Assembly (NCBI RefSeq): GCF_003544815.1
Contig: NZ_CP032100.1
Coordinates: forward strand, 558,001 to 622,000
Origin: Arcobacter suis CECT 7833
Lineage (GTDB): Bacteria; Campylobacterota; Campylobacteria; Campylobacterales; Arcobacteraceae
Direction: 5' to 3'
DNA: 64,000 nucleotides
Shown here: positions 56,583 through 64,000 of the stretch, one piece after another
Position numbering within the stretch: the stretch's first letter is position 1
Layout of the letters: each line of letters opens with the position of its first letter
Program-made: the position numbers and the translations under genes
The notes under the pieces: generated by a model
Seen by the model: the letters and a program-made list of their open reading frames with translations, nothing else
Database searches by the model: none
Told to the model about the DNA's origin: nothing

Positions 56583-56705
56583 TTCAAAATAGCTAAAAAA
56601 TATATCTAAATTCTAAAATTTGAAAACTTGACTTCGTACCTCAGTCTTCAAACAGTTCAAATTTCTTTACGAATTTAGATAGATTTTTCTTTACGCTATT
56701 TTGAA
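56583..56705. repeat. Large imperfect palindrome (three nested stems)
   Basis: Nested arms pair across about 123 bases: TTCAAAATAGC (56583-56593) with GCTATTTTGAA (56695-56705), ATCTAAATTC (56604-56613) with GAATTTAGAT (56671-56680), and AAATTTGAA (56616-56624) with TTCAAATTT (56656-56664). The apex contains a more GC-rich stretch around CGTACC. There is no ORF. It has the look of a small mobile palindromic element or a structured RNA. This and the 12-bp repeat are the content of the 310-base gene-free stretch. Confidence 0.7.
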
Positions 56706-56781
56706 AATGCTCACATTTGCTAGTAGTTCTAATTTTTCTATTTTAAATGATTATTTTAATATAATTAAGTAGCTATATTAA

Positions 56782-57084
<303 letters not shown>

Positions 57085-57121
57085 ATGTAAAAAGTTTATA
57101 CTCAAAAAATAGTGCTGAAGA

Positions 57122-58909
57122 TTAAATCTTCAACACAGCCATAAATGCTTCTTGAGGTACATTTACCTTTCCAATTGCTTTCATTCTTTTTTTACCAGCT
57201 TTTTGTTTTTCTAGTAATTTTCTTTTTCTTGTAATATCTCCACCGTAACATTTTGCAGTTACATTTTTACCTGTTGATTTTACAGTTTCTCTTGCAATTA
57301 CATTGTTTCCGATACTTGCTTGAATTGCTACTTCAAAAAGTTGTCTTGGAATTAACTCTTTTAATGCTTTGATAAATTCTCTTCCTTTTGCAAGTGCTTT
57401 ATTTTCAGGAACGATAATAGAAAGTGCATCTACAACTTCACCTGCAACTTTAATATCAAGTCTTTGTAAAATTCCAGGTCTAAATCCAATAGGTTCATAA
57501 TCAAATGATGCGTAACCTTTTGTTGTTGATTTTAGCTTATCATAAAAGTCCATTACGATTTCATTCATTGGAATATCATAATCAAGTAAAACTCTTTTTC
57601 CAATATAATCCATTTTATTTTGAGAACCTCTTTTATCATTAAGAAGTTTGATAACATTTCCTAAAAATTCATCTGGAACTAAAATTGTTGCTTTTACATA
57701 AGGCTCAAAAATTGTATCTATGTAGTTTGGTGCTGGCATTTCACTTGGATTTTGAATTGAAATTCTTGTTCCATCTGTTTTTAAAATTTCATAAATAACC
57801 GTTGGCGCAGTTGCAATTAAATCTAAATCAAATTCTCTTTCAAGTCTTTCTTTAATTACTTCCATATGAAGCATTCCTAAGAATCCTGTTCTAAATCCAC
57901 TTCCAAGAGCTGCTGAACTTTCAGGCTCAAATGAGATTGAACTATCGTTTAATTGAAGTTTATTAAGTGCATCCCTTAAATCTTCAAATTTATCTGTTTC
58001 AATTGGATAAATTCCTGCAAATACAAATGGTTTTGCAGGTTCAAATCCATCGATTACTTCAGCTGTTGGATTTTTTGCATCAGTCATTGTATCACCCACT
58101 GCAATACTATTTACAGTTTTTAAACCTAAAACAACAATTCCAATTTCACCCGTTGCAATCTCTTTTGTTGGTGTTGGTTTTCTTGGATGAGGATACATTA
58201 AATTAAGAACTTGATGTTCTTCTTTTGTATTCATCATTCTAAGCATTTGACCTTTTTTGATACTTCCATCATAAACTCTAACAAGTGCTAAAGCTCCAAG
58301 ATAGTTATCAAACCATGAATCATAAATTAAAGCTTTTGTTGGAGCATCTGTATCTCCCACAGGTGATGGAACTCTGTCAACAATAGCATCAATTAATGCT
58401 TTTACACCTTGACCTGTTTTTGCACTAATTAAGTTACTTTCAGTACAATCAATTCCAATAGCTTCTTCAACTTCTTCTAAAACTCTATCTGGATCAGCAC
58501 TTGGTAAATCAATTTTATTTACAACTGGAAGAATTTCTAAATCATTATCCATTGCAATATAAACATTTGCAATTGTTTGTGCTTCAACACCTTGTGTTGC
58601 ATCAATAATTAATAATGCTCCATCAGAAGATGCAAGTGAACGGCTTACTTCATAAGAGAAGTCAACATGTCCTGGAGTGTCAATTAGATTTAAAATATAA
58701 GCTTGTCCATCTTTTACATAATTAAGTCTCACACTTTGAGCTTTAATTGTAATCCCTCTTTCTTGTTCTATATCCATTGTATCCATCATTTGAGCAGATA
58801 AATCTCTATCTGCTACAGCTCCACACTCTTGGATAATTCTATCTGCAAGTGTAGATTTTCCATGGTCAATATGAGCAATAATACTAAAGTTTCTAATATT
58901 TTTTTGCAA
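57122..58909 (-). CDS. lepA: Elongation factor 4 (LepA)
   Basis: A 595-residue translational GTPase. G motifs are [25 protein letters not shown] and [10 protein letters not shown]. The LepA-specific C-terminal domain includes [25 protein letters not shown]. It acts on stalled or mistranslocated ribosomes. The start is TTG at 58909, seven bases after AGGAAT. There is no lepB downstream. Confidence 0.97.
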   Translation of the reverse strand: MQKNIRNFSIIAHIDHGKSTLADRIIQECGAVADRDLSAQMMDTMDIEQERGITIKAQSVRLNYVKDGQAYILNLIDTPGHVDFSYEVSRSLASSDGALLIIDATQGVEAQTIANVYIAMDNDLEILPVVNKIDLPSADPDRVLEEVEEAIGIDCTESNLISAKTGQGVKALIDAIVDRVPSPVGDTDAPTKALIYDSWFDNYLGALALVRVYDGSIKKGQMLRMMNTKEEHQVLNLMYPHPRKPTPTKEIATGEIGIVVLGLKTVNSIAVGDTMTDAKNPTAEVIDGFEPAKPFVFAGIYPIETDKFEDLRDALNKLQLNDSSISFEPESSAALGSGFRTGFLGMLHMEVIKERLEREFDLDLIATAPTVIYEILKTDGTRISIQNPSEMPAPNYIDTIFEPYVKATILVPDEFLGNVIKLLNDKRGSQNKMDYIGKRVLLDYDIPMNEIVMDFYDKLKSTTKGYASFDYEPIGFRPGILQRLDIKVAGEVVDALSIIVPENKALAKGREFIKALKELIPRQLFEVAIQASIGNNVIARETVKSTGKNVTAKCYGGDITRKRKLLEKQKAGKKRMKAIGKVNVPQEAFMAVLKI

Positions 58910-58943
58910 GGGTTATTCCTATGATTTGTTTATTGTGTTATTT

Positions 58944-58949
58944 ATTATA
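58944..58949 (-). promoter_or_regulatory. Candidate -10 box for lepA
   Basis: TATAAT on the minus strand, about 35 bases before the TTG start. No clear -35. Confidence 0.4.
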
Positions 58950-59010
58950 TCGCGATTGTATCTAAAAGTTAGTAAGTTTATAGTTAAATAGAATTGTGAG
59001 GAATTAAAAA

Positions 59011-59041
59011 AAAAGGGGTTGAGATAAACTCAACCCCTTTT
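59011..59041 (-). terminator. Strong intrinsic terminator of the OmpA-family gene
   Basis: GGGGTTGAG pairs with CTCAACCCC around loop ATAAA, extended by A/T pairs. On the minus strand a run of nine T follows directly. Confidence 0.92.
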
Positions 59042-59059
59042 TATTCTAAAAAATTAGAA

Positions 59060-60079
59060 TTATTTGCTCATTACAGCTTCAACTCTTCTATTTTCAGCTT
59101 TACCTTCAGCAGTTGCATTTGTAGCAACTGGTCTAGTTTCACCATAACCAACAGCTTTAATTTTAGAAGTATCTACTTTAAGTGCTTTTAATGCTTCAAC
59201 AGTAGAAGCAGCTCTTCTTTCAGATAATTTTTGATTGTAAGCATCAGAACCAACAGAATCAGTATGTGCTTCAATTGTTGCTTTTAATTTTGGGTTTGCT
59301 TTTAACATATTTGCAAATTCAACAATTCTTGTATTATAAGAATCTTTGATATCAGATTTATTTGTATCAAAATTGATATTTAAGTTTACTAAAGTCATAC
59401 ATCCAACAGAGTCAACTTTTGCTTTTGCCATTGTATTTGGACATTCGTCTAATGAATCAATTACACCATCTGCATCTGCATCTTTTGGAGTTTCAACAGG
59501 AGCTGGAGCTACAACAACAGGAGCTGCTTTTTCAACAACAGGAGCTGCTTTTGCAACTTCTCCAAATGGAACAGCAAAACCTATGTTATATAATAAATTA
59601 TTATCTCCATGATCTGCTTCAATTAAATGTCTAACATCGAATTTTAAAGCAAATTGGTCAGCAATTTTATATTTAATTCCTGCACCATAGTTACCAAAAA
59701 GTCCATCTTCATTTCCATTAGCTTCGTTATCAAATATTTCAACACCAGCACCGATTAATGTGTATAAAGATACATCAGAAGTTAAACTATATTCTTTAAT
59801 AAAGTTAGTGAATACTCTTGTAATTCCAGTGTCAGCGTTAGTACCTTTGTAATTTATATCTTCAATAGATCTTAAAAAACCAAGTTCAACTTGATCAATA
59901 AAAGAATCAAATTGGTTAAATCCTAAACTTAATCCACCATTTGCATAATTTCTATCTAAACCTAAGTTACCTTCAGTGTAAACTCCACCAAATGTTGGTG
60001 TAATTTCATATTTGTAATCAGAGTTTGCAGCTAACATCATTGTTGCGCATGCAACAGTCGATAATAATATTTTTTTCAT
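59060..60079 (-). CDS. OmpA-family outer-membrane protein
   Basis: A 339-residue exported protein: signal peptide (MKKILLSTVACATMMLAANS), an N-terminal beta-barrel of about 160 residues, a Pro/Ala/Val linker (about 175-200), a calcium-type repeat DADADGVIDSLDECPNT, and the C-terminal OmpA peptidoglycan-binding domain with NINFDTNKSDIKDSYN, EAHTDSVGSDAYNQKLSERRA and GYGETRP. It links the outer membrane to the wall. It has AAAGGAAA before the ATG and a strong terminator, as expected for a highly expressed gene. Confidence 0.93.
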   Translation of the reverse strand: MKKILLSTVACATMMLAANSDYKYEITPTFGGVYTEGNLGLDRNYANGGLSLGFNQFDSFIDQVELGFLRSIEDINYKGTNADTGITRVFTNFIKEYSLTSDVSLYTLIGAGVEIFDNEANGNEDGLFGNYGAGIKYKIADQFALKFDVRHLIEADHGDNNLLYNIGFAVPFGEVAKAAPVVEKAAPVVVAPAPVETPKDADADGVIDSLDECPNTMAKAKVDSVGCMTLVNLNINFDTNKSDIKDSYNTRIVEFANMLKANPKLKATIEAHTDSVGSDAYNQKLSERRAASTVEALKALKVDTSKIKAVGYGETRPVATNATAEGKAENRRVEAVMSK

Positions 60080-60110
60080 TGTCTTTCCTTTTAATTAAAT
60101 AATCTTGCGA

Positions 60111-60116
60111 ATTATA
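60111..60116 (-). promoter_or_regulatory. Candidate -10 box for the OmpA-family gene
   Basis: TATAAT on the minus strand preceded by TGG (extended -10 look), about 32 bases before the start codon. It lies in the short gap after the prs stop codon. Confidence 0.55.
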
Positions 60117-60137
60117 CCAAAATTTTTTTATTTTGCA

Positions 60138-61070
60138 TCACGCAATAAAAATTGAATTAACAGATTCGTTATTATGAATCCTTCTAATGGCTTCTCCAAT
60201 CATAGTTGAAGCTGTTAAAACAGTTATTTTTTTAGCATTTTTTCGTGTAGGAATTGTGTCAGAAATAACTAATTCATCCAATTCACCTTTTTCAATTCTT
60301 TCATAAGCTGGACCACTAAGAACTCCATGCGTACAACATGCCATTACAGAATTTGCACCTTTTTTCTTCAAAACTTCAGCAGCTTTTACTAAAGTCCCAG
60401 CAGTATCAACCATGTCATCAACTAAGATTACATCTTTGCCTTTTACATCACCTATTATGTTCATAACTTCAGAAACATTTGCTTTTTCTCTTTTTTTATC
60501 AACAATAACTAAATCGTATCCTAATTTATCTGCATAAGACCTTGCTCGTGCTACTCCACCGATATCTGGACTTCCAATAATTGGGTTTGCTAAATTTTTT
60601 GATTTAATATAATTTTTAAATAAAATTGAACCGAATAAATTATCTGCAGGAATATTAAAAAAGCCTTGAATTTGTGCTGCGTGTAAATCAATAGTCACAA
60701 CCCTTGAAATACCGGCTGTCTCTAGAATATCAGCAACTAATTTTGCAGTAATTGGAACTCTTGGAGCTGCTTTTCTATCTTGTCTTGCATATCCATAATA
60801 TGGAATAACTGCTGAAATTGATTTTGCACTTGATCTTTTAAGTGCATCTACCATTATTAGTAGTTCCATTAAATTATCATTAGTTGGTGCACAAGTTGGC
60901 TGAATTATAAAAACATCTTGTCCTCTTACACTTTCAGTAATTTGAACTGAAATTTCTCCATCACTAAATTTATTAAGTGTGGCATTTGATACATTCATAC
61001 CTAAATACTCTGCTACTTTTGTTGCAAATTCAGGATTAGCTGAACCACTAAAAAGTTTAAATGTTGACAT
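60138..61070 (-). CDS. prs: Ribose-phosphate pyrophosphokinase
   Basis: A 310-residue PRPP synthase. FKLFSGSANPEFA, the flexible-loop IPYYGYARQDRKAAPR, the divalent-metal region VVTIDLHAAQIQGFF and the PRPP loop DVILVDDMVDTAGTL are present. I chose the ATG at 61070 behind AAGGA; an upstream ATG at 61085 overlaps that ribosome binding site. It supplies PRPP for nucleotides, histidine and tryptophan. Confidence 0.96.
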   Translation of the reverse strand: MSTFKLFSGSANPEFATKVAEYLGMNVSNATLNKFSDGEISVQITESVRGQDVFIIQPTCAPTNDNLMELLIMVDALKRSSAKSISAVIPYYGYARQDRKAAPRVPITAKLVADILETAGISRVVTIDLHAAQIQGFFNIPADNLFGSILFKNYIKSKNLANPIIGSPDIGGVARARSYADKLGYDLVIVDKKREKANVSEVMNIIGDVKGKDVILVDDMVDTAGTLVKAAEVLKKKGANSVMACCTHGVLSGPAYERIEKGELDELVISDTIPTRKNAKKITVLTASTMIGEAIRRIHNNESVNSIFIA

Positions 61071-61115
61071 AAAAATTCCTTGCATTTTATTAATTTCGAA
61101 TATTATCTAAAGTGT

Positions 61116-61147
61116 ACTTAATCAATATTAAGTTAATCATAGATTAA
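61116..61147. promoter_or_regulatory. Two adjacent TTAAT-type palindromes
   Basis: ACTTAAT-CAAT-ATTAAGT (61116-61133) is a perfect 7-bp inverted repeat. TTAATC-ATA-GATTAA (61133-61147) follows with perfect 6-bp arms. TTAAT-N4-ATTAA resembles sites of CRP/FNR-family regulators. They lie 46 bases upstream of the prs start and about 120 bases upstream of the predicted porin start site. Confidence 0.5.
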
Positions 61148-61165
61148 GAAAAAATCTAATAATAT

Positions 61166-61184
61166 AATAATGATTATCATAAAT
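61166..61184. promoter_or_regulatory. Fur-box-like sequence
   Basis: The 14-mer ATAATGATTATCAT (61167-61180) is identical to the centre of the 19-bp Fur consensus; overall about 15 of 19 positions match. It is in the prs/porin spacer, about 85 bases upstream of the porin -10. It could make either gene iron-responsive. Confidence 0.55.
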
Positions 61185-61255
61185 GAATACATCGTAAAAA
61201 ATGTTATGTATAAAAATTATACAATCAAGTTGTTTATTTTAATTTTAGTAGATGT

Positions 61256-61261
61256 TATAAT
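61256..61261 (+). promoter_or_regulatory. Extended -10 promoter of the porin gene
   Basis: TATAAT preceded by TGT (extended -10). A TTGTTT at 61230-61235 is rather far (20-base spacer). The predicted start, near 61268, is the first base of the leader hairpins. Confidence 0.6.
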
Positions 61262-61267
61262 TCTATT

Positions 61268-61311
61268 GTTCTTCTAAAATTAGAACTATGTAACGCGATT
61301 CATAGTTTTTT
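61268..61311 (+). promoter_or_regulatory. Mutually exclusive hairpins in the porin 5' leader
   Basis: GTTCT (61268-61272) can pair with AGAAC (61282-61286). AACTATG (61284-61290) can pair with CATAGTT (61301-61307), which is followed by T-rich sequence. The two stems share AAC at 61284-61286, so they cannot both form. This resembles a terminator/antiterminator pair, or a 5' stabilising structure. Confidence 0.4.
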
Positions 61312-61338
61312 AAAATATATAAATTACAAGGAAAGAAA

Positions 61339-62460
61339 ATGAAAAACCTTTTATCAGGTAAAAAAATAAGCTTAGTAGCTTGCGGATTAATATTAAGTTC
61401 TTCAATGGTATTTGGAGCTGAAACAATAGATTCAGCATTTAAAGAAGGAAAAGTTTCAGGAAGTTTAGGTATTTATGGTGAAAAATATGACCATAAAGGT
61501 GGAACTGAAGATACAGGATTTGGAAATGGACAAGCAACTGTAGCATTTGAAACAGCTTCATTTTATGGATTAAGTGCAAAAGCTGAATTTAAAGGAAACC
61601 TAGATTTAGGTGAAGTTTCAAATGGTGATAGAGAAACTGGTGCACCTTTTGAAAATAACTCTTTAATGACAGAAGCATATATTAAATATTCAATGGAAGG
61701 TCTTTCTATCTCTGCAGGTAGACAAGCAGTTGATTTAGAATGGCTAGGTGATTATCATGAAGCTGTAGTTGCCGCAATTACTGCTATCCCTGATACTACA
61801 GTAGTTTTAGGATATACTCAAAGAAAAGCTGAATCAGGAATTGATTTAAGTGAAGATTTCCATGAATTCAATGGTAATAAAGGTGCATACGTAATTGATG
61901 TTAAATATGCAGGTTTAGAAGGTGTAGAATTTAATCCTTATGCATATTCAGCTCCAGATGTTGCAGACTGGTATGGATTAAAAACAATATTTACTGCTGA
62001 TATGTTTGGTGCAGTTGCTCATTATGCTATTTCAAGTGAAGATACACAAGATGATGGATCTATTGGTCATCTTGAATTAAATACAACATTAGCAGGAGTT
62101 TCAGCAGCTGTTGGATATATTAAAACTGATAAAGATGTTGGTGCAGGAAGTATGTTAGCAGCAGAAGGTGATAATATTTCTCCATTTGAAGATGGTACTC
62201 AAGTATATGAAGCAGATGCTAGAACAGTATATGGTTCTTTAGGATATACAATCGCTGATTTAGAATTAGGTGCATTATATGGACAGACTACTTATGGTAC
62301 AACTGATGATAAAGAAAAAGAGTTAAATTTAACTGCTACTTATCCAATAACTGAATCTTTAGCTGCTTCAATTTTATATGGAGATGTAACTGCTGATTCT
62401 AATAATACTAATTATTCAGATTATAACAAAGTGTTAGCAAGCGTAGAATATACATTCTAA
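61339..62460 (+). CDS. Campylobacterota-type outer-membrane porin
   Basis: A 373-residue exported beta-barrel. The signal peptide (about 1-26) ends SSSMVFGAET, alternating amphipathic strands fill the rest, and the last residue is Phe (VLASVEYTF), the barrel-assembly signal. SAFKEGKVSGSLGIYGE and GLSISAGRQAVDLEWLGDYHEA resemble the Opr-like porin family of this phylum. It forms a general or semi-specific channel. AAGGAAAG precedes the ATG. The leader has hairpins and the promoter region a Fur-like box. Confidence 0.85.
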   Translation: MKNLLSGKKISLVACGLILSSSMVFGAETIDSAFKEGKVSGSLGIYGEKYDHKGGTEDTGFGNGQATVAFETASFYGLSAKAEFKGNLDLGEVSNGDRETGAPFENNSLMTEAYIKYSMEGLSISAGRQAVDLEWLGDYHEAVVAAITAIPDTTVVLGYTQRKAESGIDLSEDFHEFNGNKGAYVIDVKYAGLEGVEFNPYAYSAPDVADWYGLKTIFTADMFGAVAHYAISSEDTQDDGSIGHLELNTTLAGVSAAVGYIKTDKDVGAGSMLAAEGDNISPFEDGTQVYEADARTVYGSLGYTIADLELGALYGQTTYGTTDDKEKELNLTATYPITESLAASILYGDVTADSNNTNYSDYNKVLASVEYTF

Positions 62461-62466
62461 TATAAA

Positions 62467-62497
62467 TATAATTTAGGAGTTTAACTCCTAAATTATA
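62467..62497 (+). terminator. Terminator hairpin after the porin gene
   Basis: Perfect 13-bp arms TATAATTTAGGAG and CTCCTAAATTATA with loop TTTAA, 6 bases after the porin stop. Confidence 0.75.
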
Positions 62498-62500
62498 AAA

Positions 62501-62529
62501 CTAAATAAATCTTAAAAAGATTTATTTAG
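62501..62529 (-). terminator. Terminator hairpin of the mnmA genes
   Basis: Perfect 13-bp arms CTAAATAAATCTT and AAGATTTATTTAG with loop AAA overlap the mnmA stop. On the minus strand TTTTATAATTT follows. Confidence 0.7.
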
Positions 62530-63559
62530 TAGACTCAATCCAAGCACTTCCAATTACTTTTTGACCATCATAAAAAACAGCCAATTGCCCAGAAGCGACT
62601 CCAAAAGCAGGTTCTTCTAAAGTTATGTAAGCTTTTTGATTTTCAATTTTTACTTTACATGGAGTAGAAACAGAACGGTATCTTAGTTTTACACTACAAG
62701 AAAACTCAAGTTCATTAATAAACATATTTAGATTATTTCCAACAACTTCATTTACTTCTAAAGCTTCTTTTTTACCAACAACAATAGTGTTATTTTTTGG
62801 GTTTAGTTCTGTAACAAAGTGTGGTTCATGAGCTCCATGAACTGTAAATCCTCTTCTTTTTCCTATTGTATAGTGTGCATAACCTTTATGTTTTCCTACA
62901 ATATTTCCATTTTCATCTAAAACATCACCTTCTTGGTCAATATTTGAATGTCTTTTTACAACATCTGTATAAACAGTTTCAACAAAACAAATCTCTTGAG
63001 ATTCACTTTTTTCTGTGATTCTTTTGTATGCTGAATCTAATTCTGCTCCAAATTTTACAATATCTTCTTTTTTATAAGTGCTAAGTGGAAACATCATATA
63101 TTTTAATGCTTCTTTATCTACTTGTGATAAGAAATAACTTTGGTCTTTTGTTTTATCATCAGCTTCGTAAAAAAACTCACCATCAGTTTTTGCATAGTGT
63201 CCAGTTGCTAAGAAATTAGCACCATGTTCTTGTGCAAATTTTAACATTGCTCCAAATTTGATTTGTTTATTACATTTAACACATGGATTTGGAGTTGTTC
63301 CTTGTAAATATGAATCAACAAAATAGTCATAAATTTCAGCTGTAAATTTATCTGCTAAATCTAAAATGTGATATTTAATATTTAAGAATTTAGCTACATC
63401 TTCTATGTAACCCAAATTTCTTTCGTGATAACCGTCAGTTCTATTATGAAGTTTTAGATAAATTCCTTCAACTTCATATCCTTCATTTTGTAGCATATAA
63501 GCAGTAACTGATGAATCAATTCCACCACTCATACCTACCATTACTTTTTGTTTATTCAT
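62522..63559 (-). CDS. mnmA: tRNA 2-thiouridine synthase MnmA (first copy)
   Basis: A 345-residue MnmA. The PP-loop is VGMSGGIDSSVTAYML. The catalytic cysteines are in TPNPCVKCNKQIKFG and SQEICFVE. KGYAHYTIGKRRGFTVHGAHEPHFV is the form seen in Campylobacterota. It thiolates U34 of tRNA-Lys, -Glu and -Gln. It starts 11 bases after the stop of a second mnmA-like gene behind AGGCAAAAG, so the two are co-transcribed. Confidence 0.95.
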   Translation of the reverse strand: MNKQKVMVGMSGGIDSSVTAYMLQNEGYEVEGIYLKLHNRTDGYHERNLGYIEDVAKFLNIKYHILDLADKFTAEIYDYFVDSYLQGTTPNPCVKCNKQIKFGAMLKFAQEHGANFLATGHYAKTDGEFFYEADDKTKDQSYFLSQVDKEALKYMMFPLSTYKKEDIVKFGAELDSAYKRITEKSESQEICFVETVYTDVVKRHSNIDQEGDVLDENGNIVGKHKGYAHYTIGKRRGFTVHGAHEPHFVTELNPKNNTIVVGKKEALEVNEVVGNNLNMFINELEFSCSVKLRYRSVSTPCKVKIENQKAYITLEEPAFGVASGQLAVFYDGQKVIGSAWIESTK

Positions 63560-63570
63560 CTTTTGCCTAC

Positions 63571-64000
63571 TTATTTATAAAAACTTATAAATCCACCACC
63601 AAGACAATAATCACCAGAATATAAAACAAGACTTTGTCCTAGTGTTACAGCTCTTTGAGGATTATCAAATTCAACTACTACTTTTTCATCAGTAGCAACA
63701 ACAACTGTACAAGCTTGTTTTTGTTGTCTATATCTAACTTGTGCCATTAATTTATCACCAACTTTTGGTGCCTCTTCAAGTACCCAATGCATATGACTTG
63801 CTTCAACAGTTTTACTCATAAGCAGTGGATGATTTGTATCTTGAACAATAGTTAATGTATTATTTACTACATCTTTAAGAGCTACAAACCAAGGTTTGTG
63901 TGTATTGTTTTCACTTTCATTGCCTTTTATACCACCAAGACCAATACCTTTTCGTTGACCTAATGTATAACAAACTAGACCTTTGTGTTTTCCTATAACT
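63571..64000 (-). CDS. Second MnmA-like tRNA thiouridylase (partial, C-terminal part)
   Basis: The frame is open from the right edge to the stop at 63571, giving at least 143 residues; an internal ATG at 63819 is not the start. It begins VIGKHKGLVCYTLGQRKGIGLGGI and ends GQSLVLYSGDYCLGGGFISFYK. This is the MnmA C-terminal beta domain, but of the LGQRxGxGxGG type common in gamma- and betaproteobacteria, unlike its neighbour. The N-terminal PP-loop half lies outside the window. It may be a transferred paralogue. Confidence 0.85.
   Translation of the reverse strand, partial: VIGKHKGLVCYTLGQRKGIGLGGIKGNESENNTHKPWFVALKDVVNNTLTIVQDTNHPLLMSKTVEASHMHWVLEEAPKVGDKLMAQVRYRQQKQACTVVVATDEKVVVEFDNPQRAVTLGQSLVLYSGDYCLGGGFISFYK

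Noticed and set aside
59346-59634. Plus-strand open frames opposite the OmpA-family gene
   Set aside because: These are antisense shadows of the Ala/Pro/Val linker and barrel coding sequence, with no ribosome binding site or motif.
63571-63819. Independent 82-residue protein starting at ATG 63819
   Set aside because: The frame stays open upstream to the window edge and encodes the preceding MnmA core motifs, so this ATG is internal.

Overview
The window is an AT-rich stretch from a member of the Campylobacterota, most likely an Arcobacter/Aliarcobacter-type organism. This is inferred from gene families, not from a database match. The pointers are an HNH-tailed MutS7-type protein, a Campylobacterota-type outer-membrane porin, UbiE with no Ubi neighbours, HrcA/CIRCE control of groESL, strong TTA/AAA codon bias and frequent TTG starts behind good Shine-Dalgarno sites. 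No tRNA, rRNA, CRISPR array, insertion sequence or prophage was seen.

Layout. 1-6.7 kb: housekeeping and signalling genes (ubiE, xseA, cheW, a response regulator with PAS, a secreted cyclophilin, a 2Fe-2S ferredoxin, panD, ybaB, ispA). 6.7-8.8 kb: groES-groEL behind a near-consensus promoter with a CIRCE operator and followed by a strong terminator. 8.8-10 kb: a tandem HD-GYP protein. 10.06-10.26 kb: a small unit on the minus strand (promoter, very strong ribosome binding site, 12-codon ORF, hairpins). 10.3-18.2 kb: nine tightly packed minus-strand genes forming one probable operon. It encodes an ABC exporter pair, a heme-copper-oxidase-like membrane protein without metal-B ligands, a second membrane protein, a YceI lipocalin, a thioredoxin-fold protein without cysteines, a metallophosphoesterase and a two-component system. 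18.3-31.3 kb: suhB, glmS, a Na/Pi cotransporter, metK, accD, thiE, rlmH, dus, prmA and ftsH. 31.4-37 kb: a three-gene signalling operon whose first histidine kinase lacks its phosphoacceptor histidine. 37-42.5 kb: leuA behind a leucine-rich leader peptide, a thioredoxin, a heme-binding protein and mutS7. 42.5-51.6 kb: a complete quinohemoprotein amine dehydrogenase locus in the order qhpR / qhpADCBFEG. 51.6-64 kb: a diguanylate cyclase with a CxxCH sensor domain, hisA/hisH, comF, a start-less GIY-YIG gene, lepA, an OmpA protein, prs, a porin and two tandem mnmA genes, the second cut by the window edge.

How the genes work together. The qhp locus is a self-contained pathway. The gamma subunit QhpC is crosslinked by radical-SAM QhpD, hydroxylated by QhpG, exported by QhpF, trimmed by QhpE, and assembled with diheme QhpA and beta-propeller QhpB to oxidise primary amines in the periplasm, probably under AraC-type QhpR. 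The nine-gene operon at 10.3-18.2 kb has no assignment I recognise and is the best candidate here for an undescribed envelope/redox system. Several regulatory elements look worth testing: the leucine attenuator before leuA, an 18-codon ORF coupled to the kinase at 31.5 kb, mutually exclusive hairpins in the porin leader, and paired palindromes with a Fur-like box between prs and the porin.
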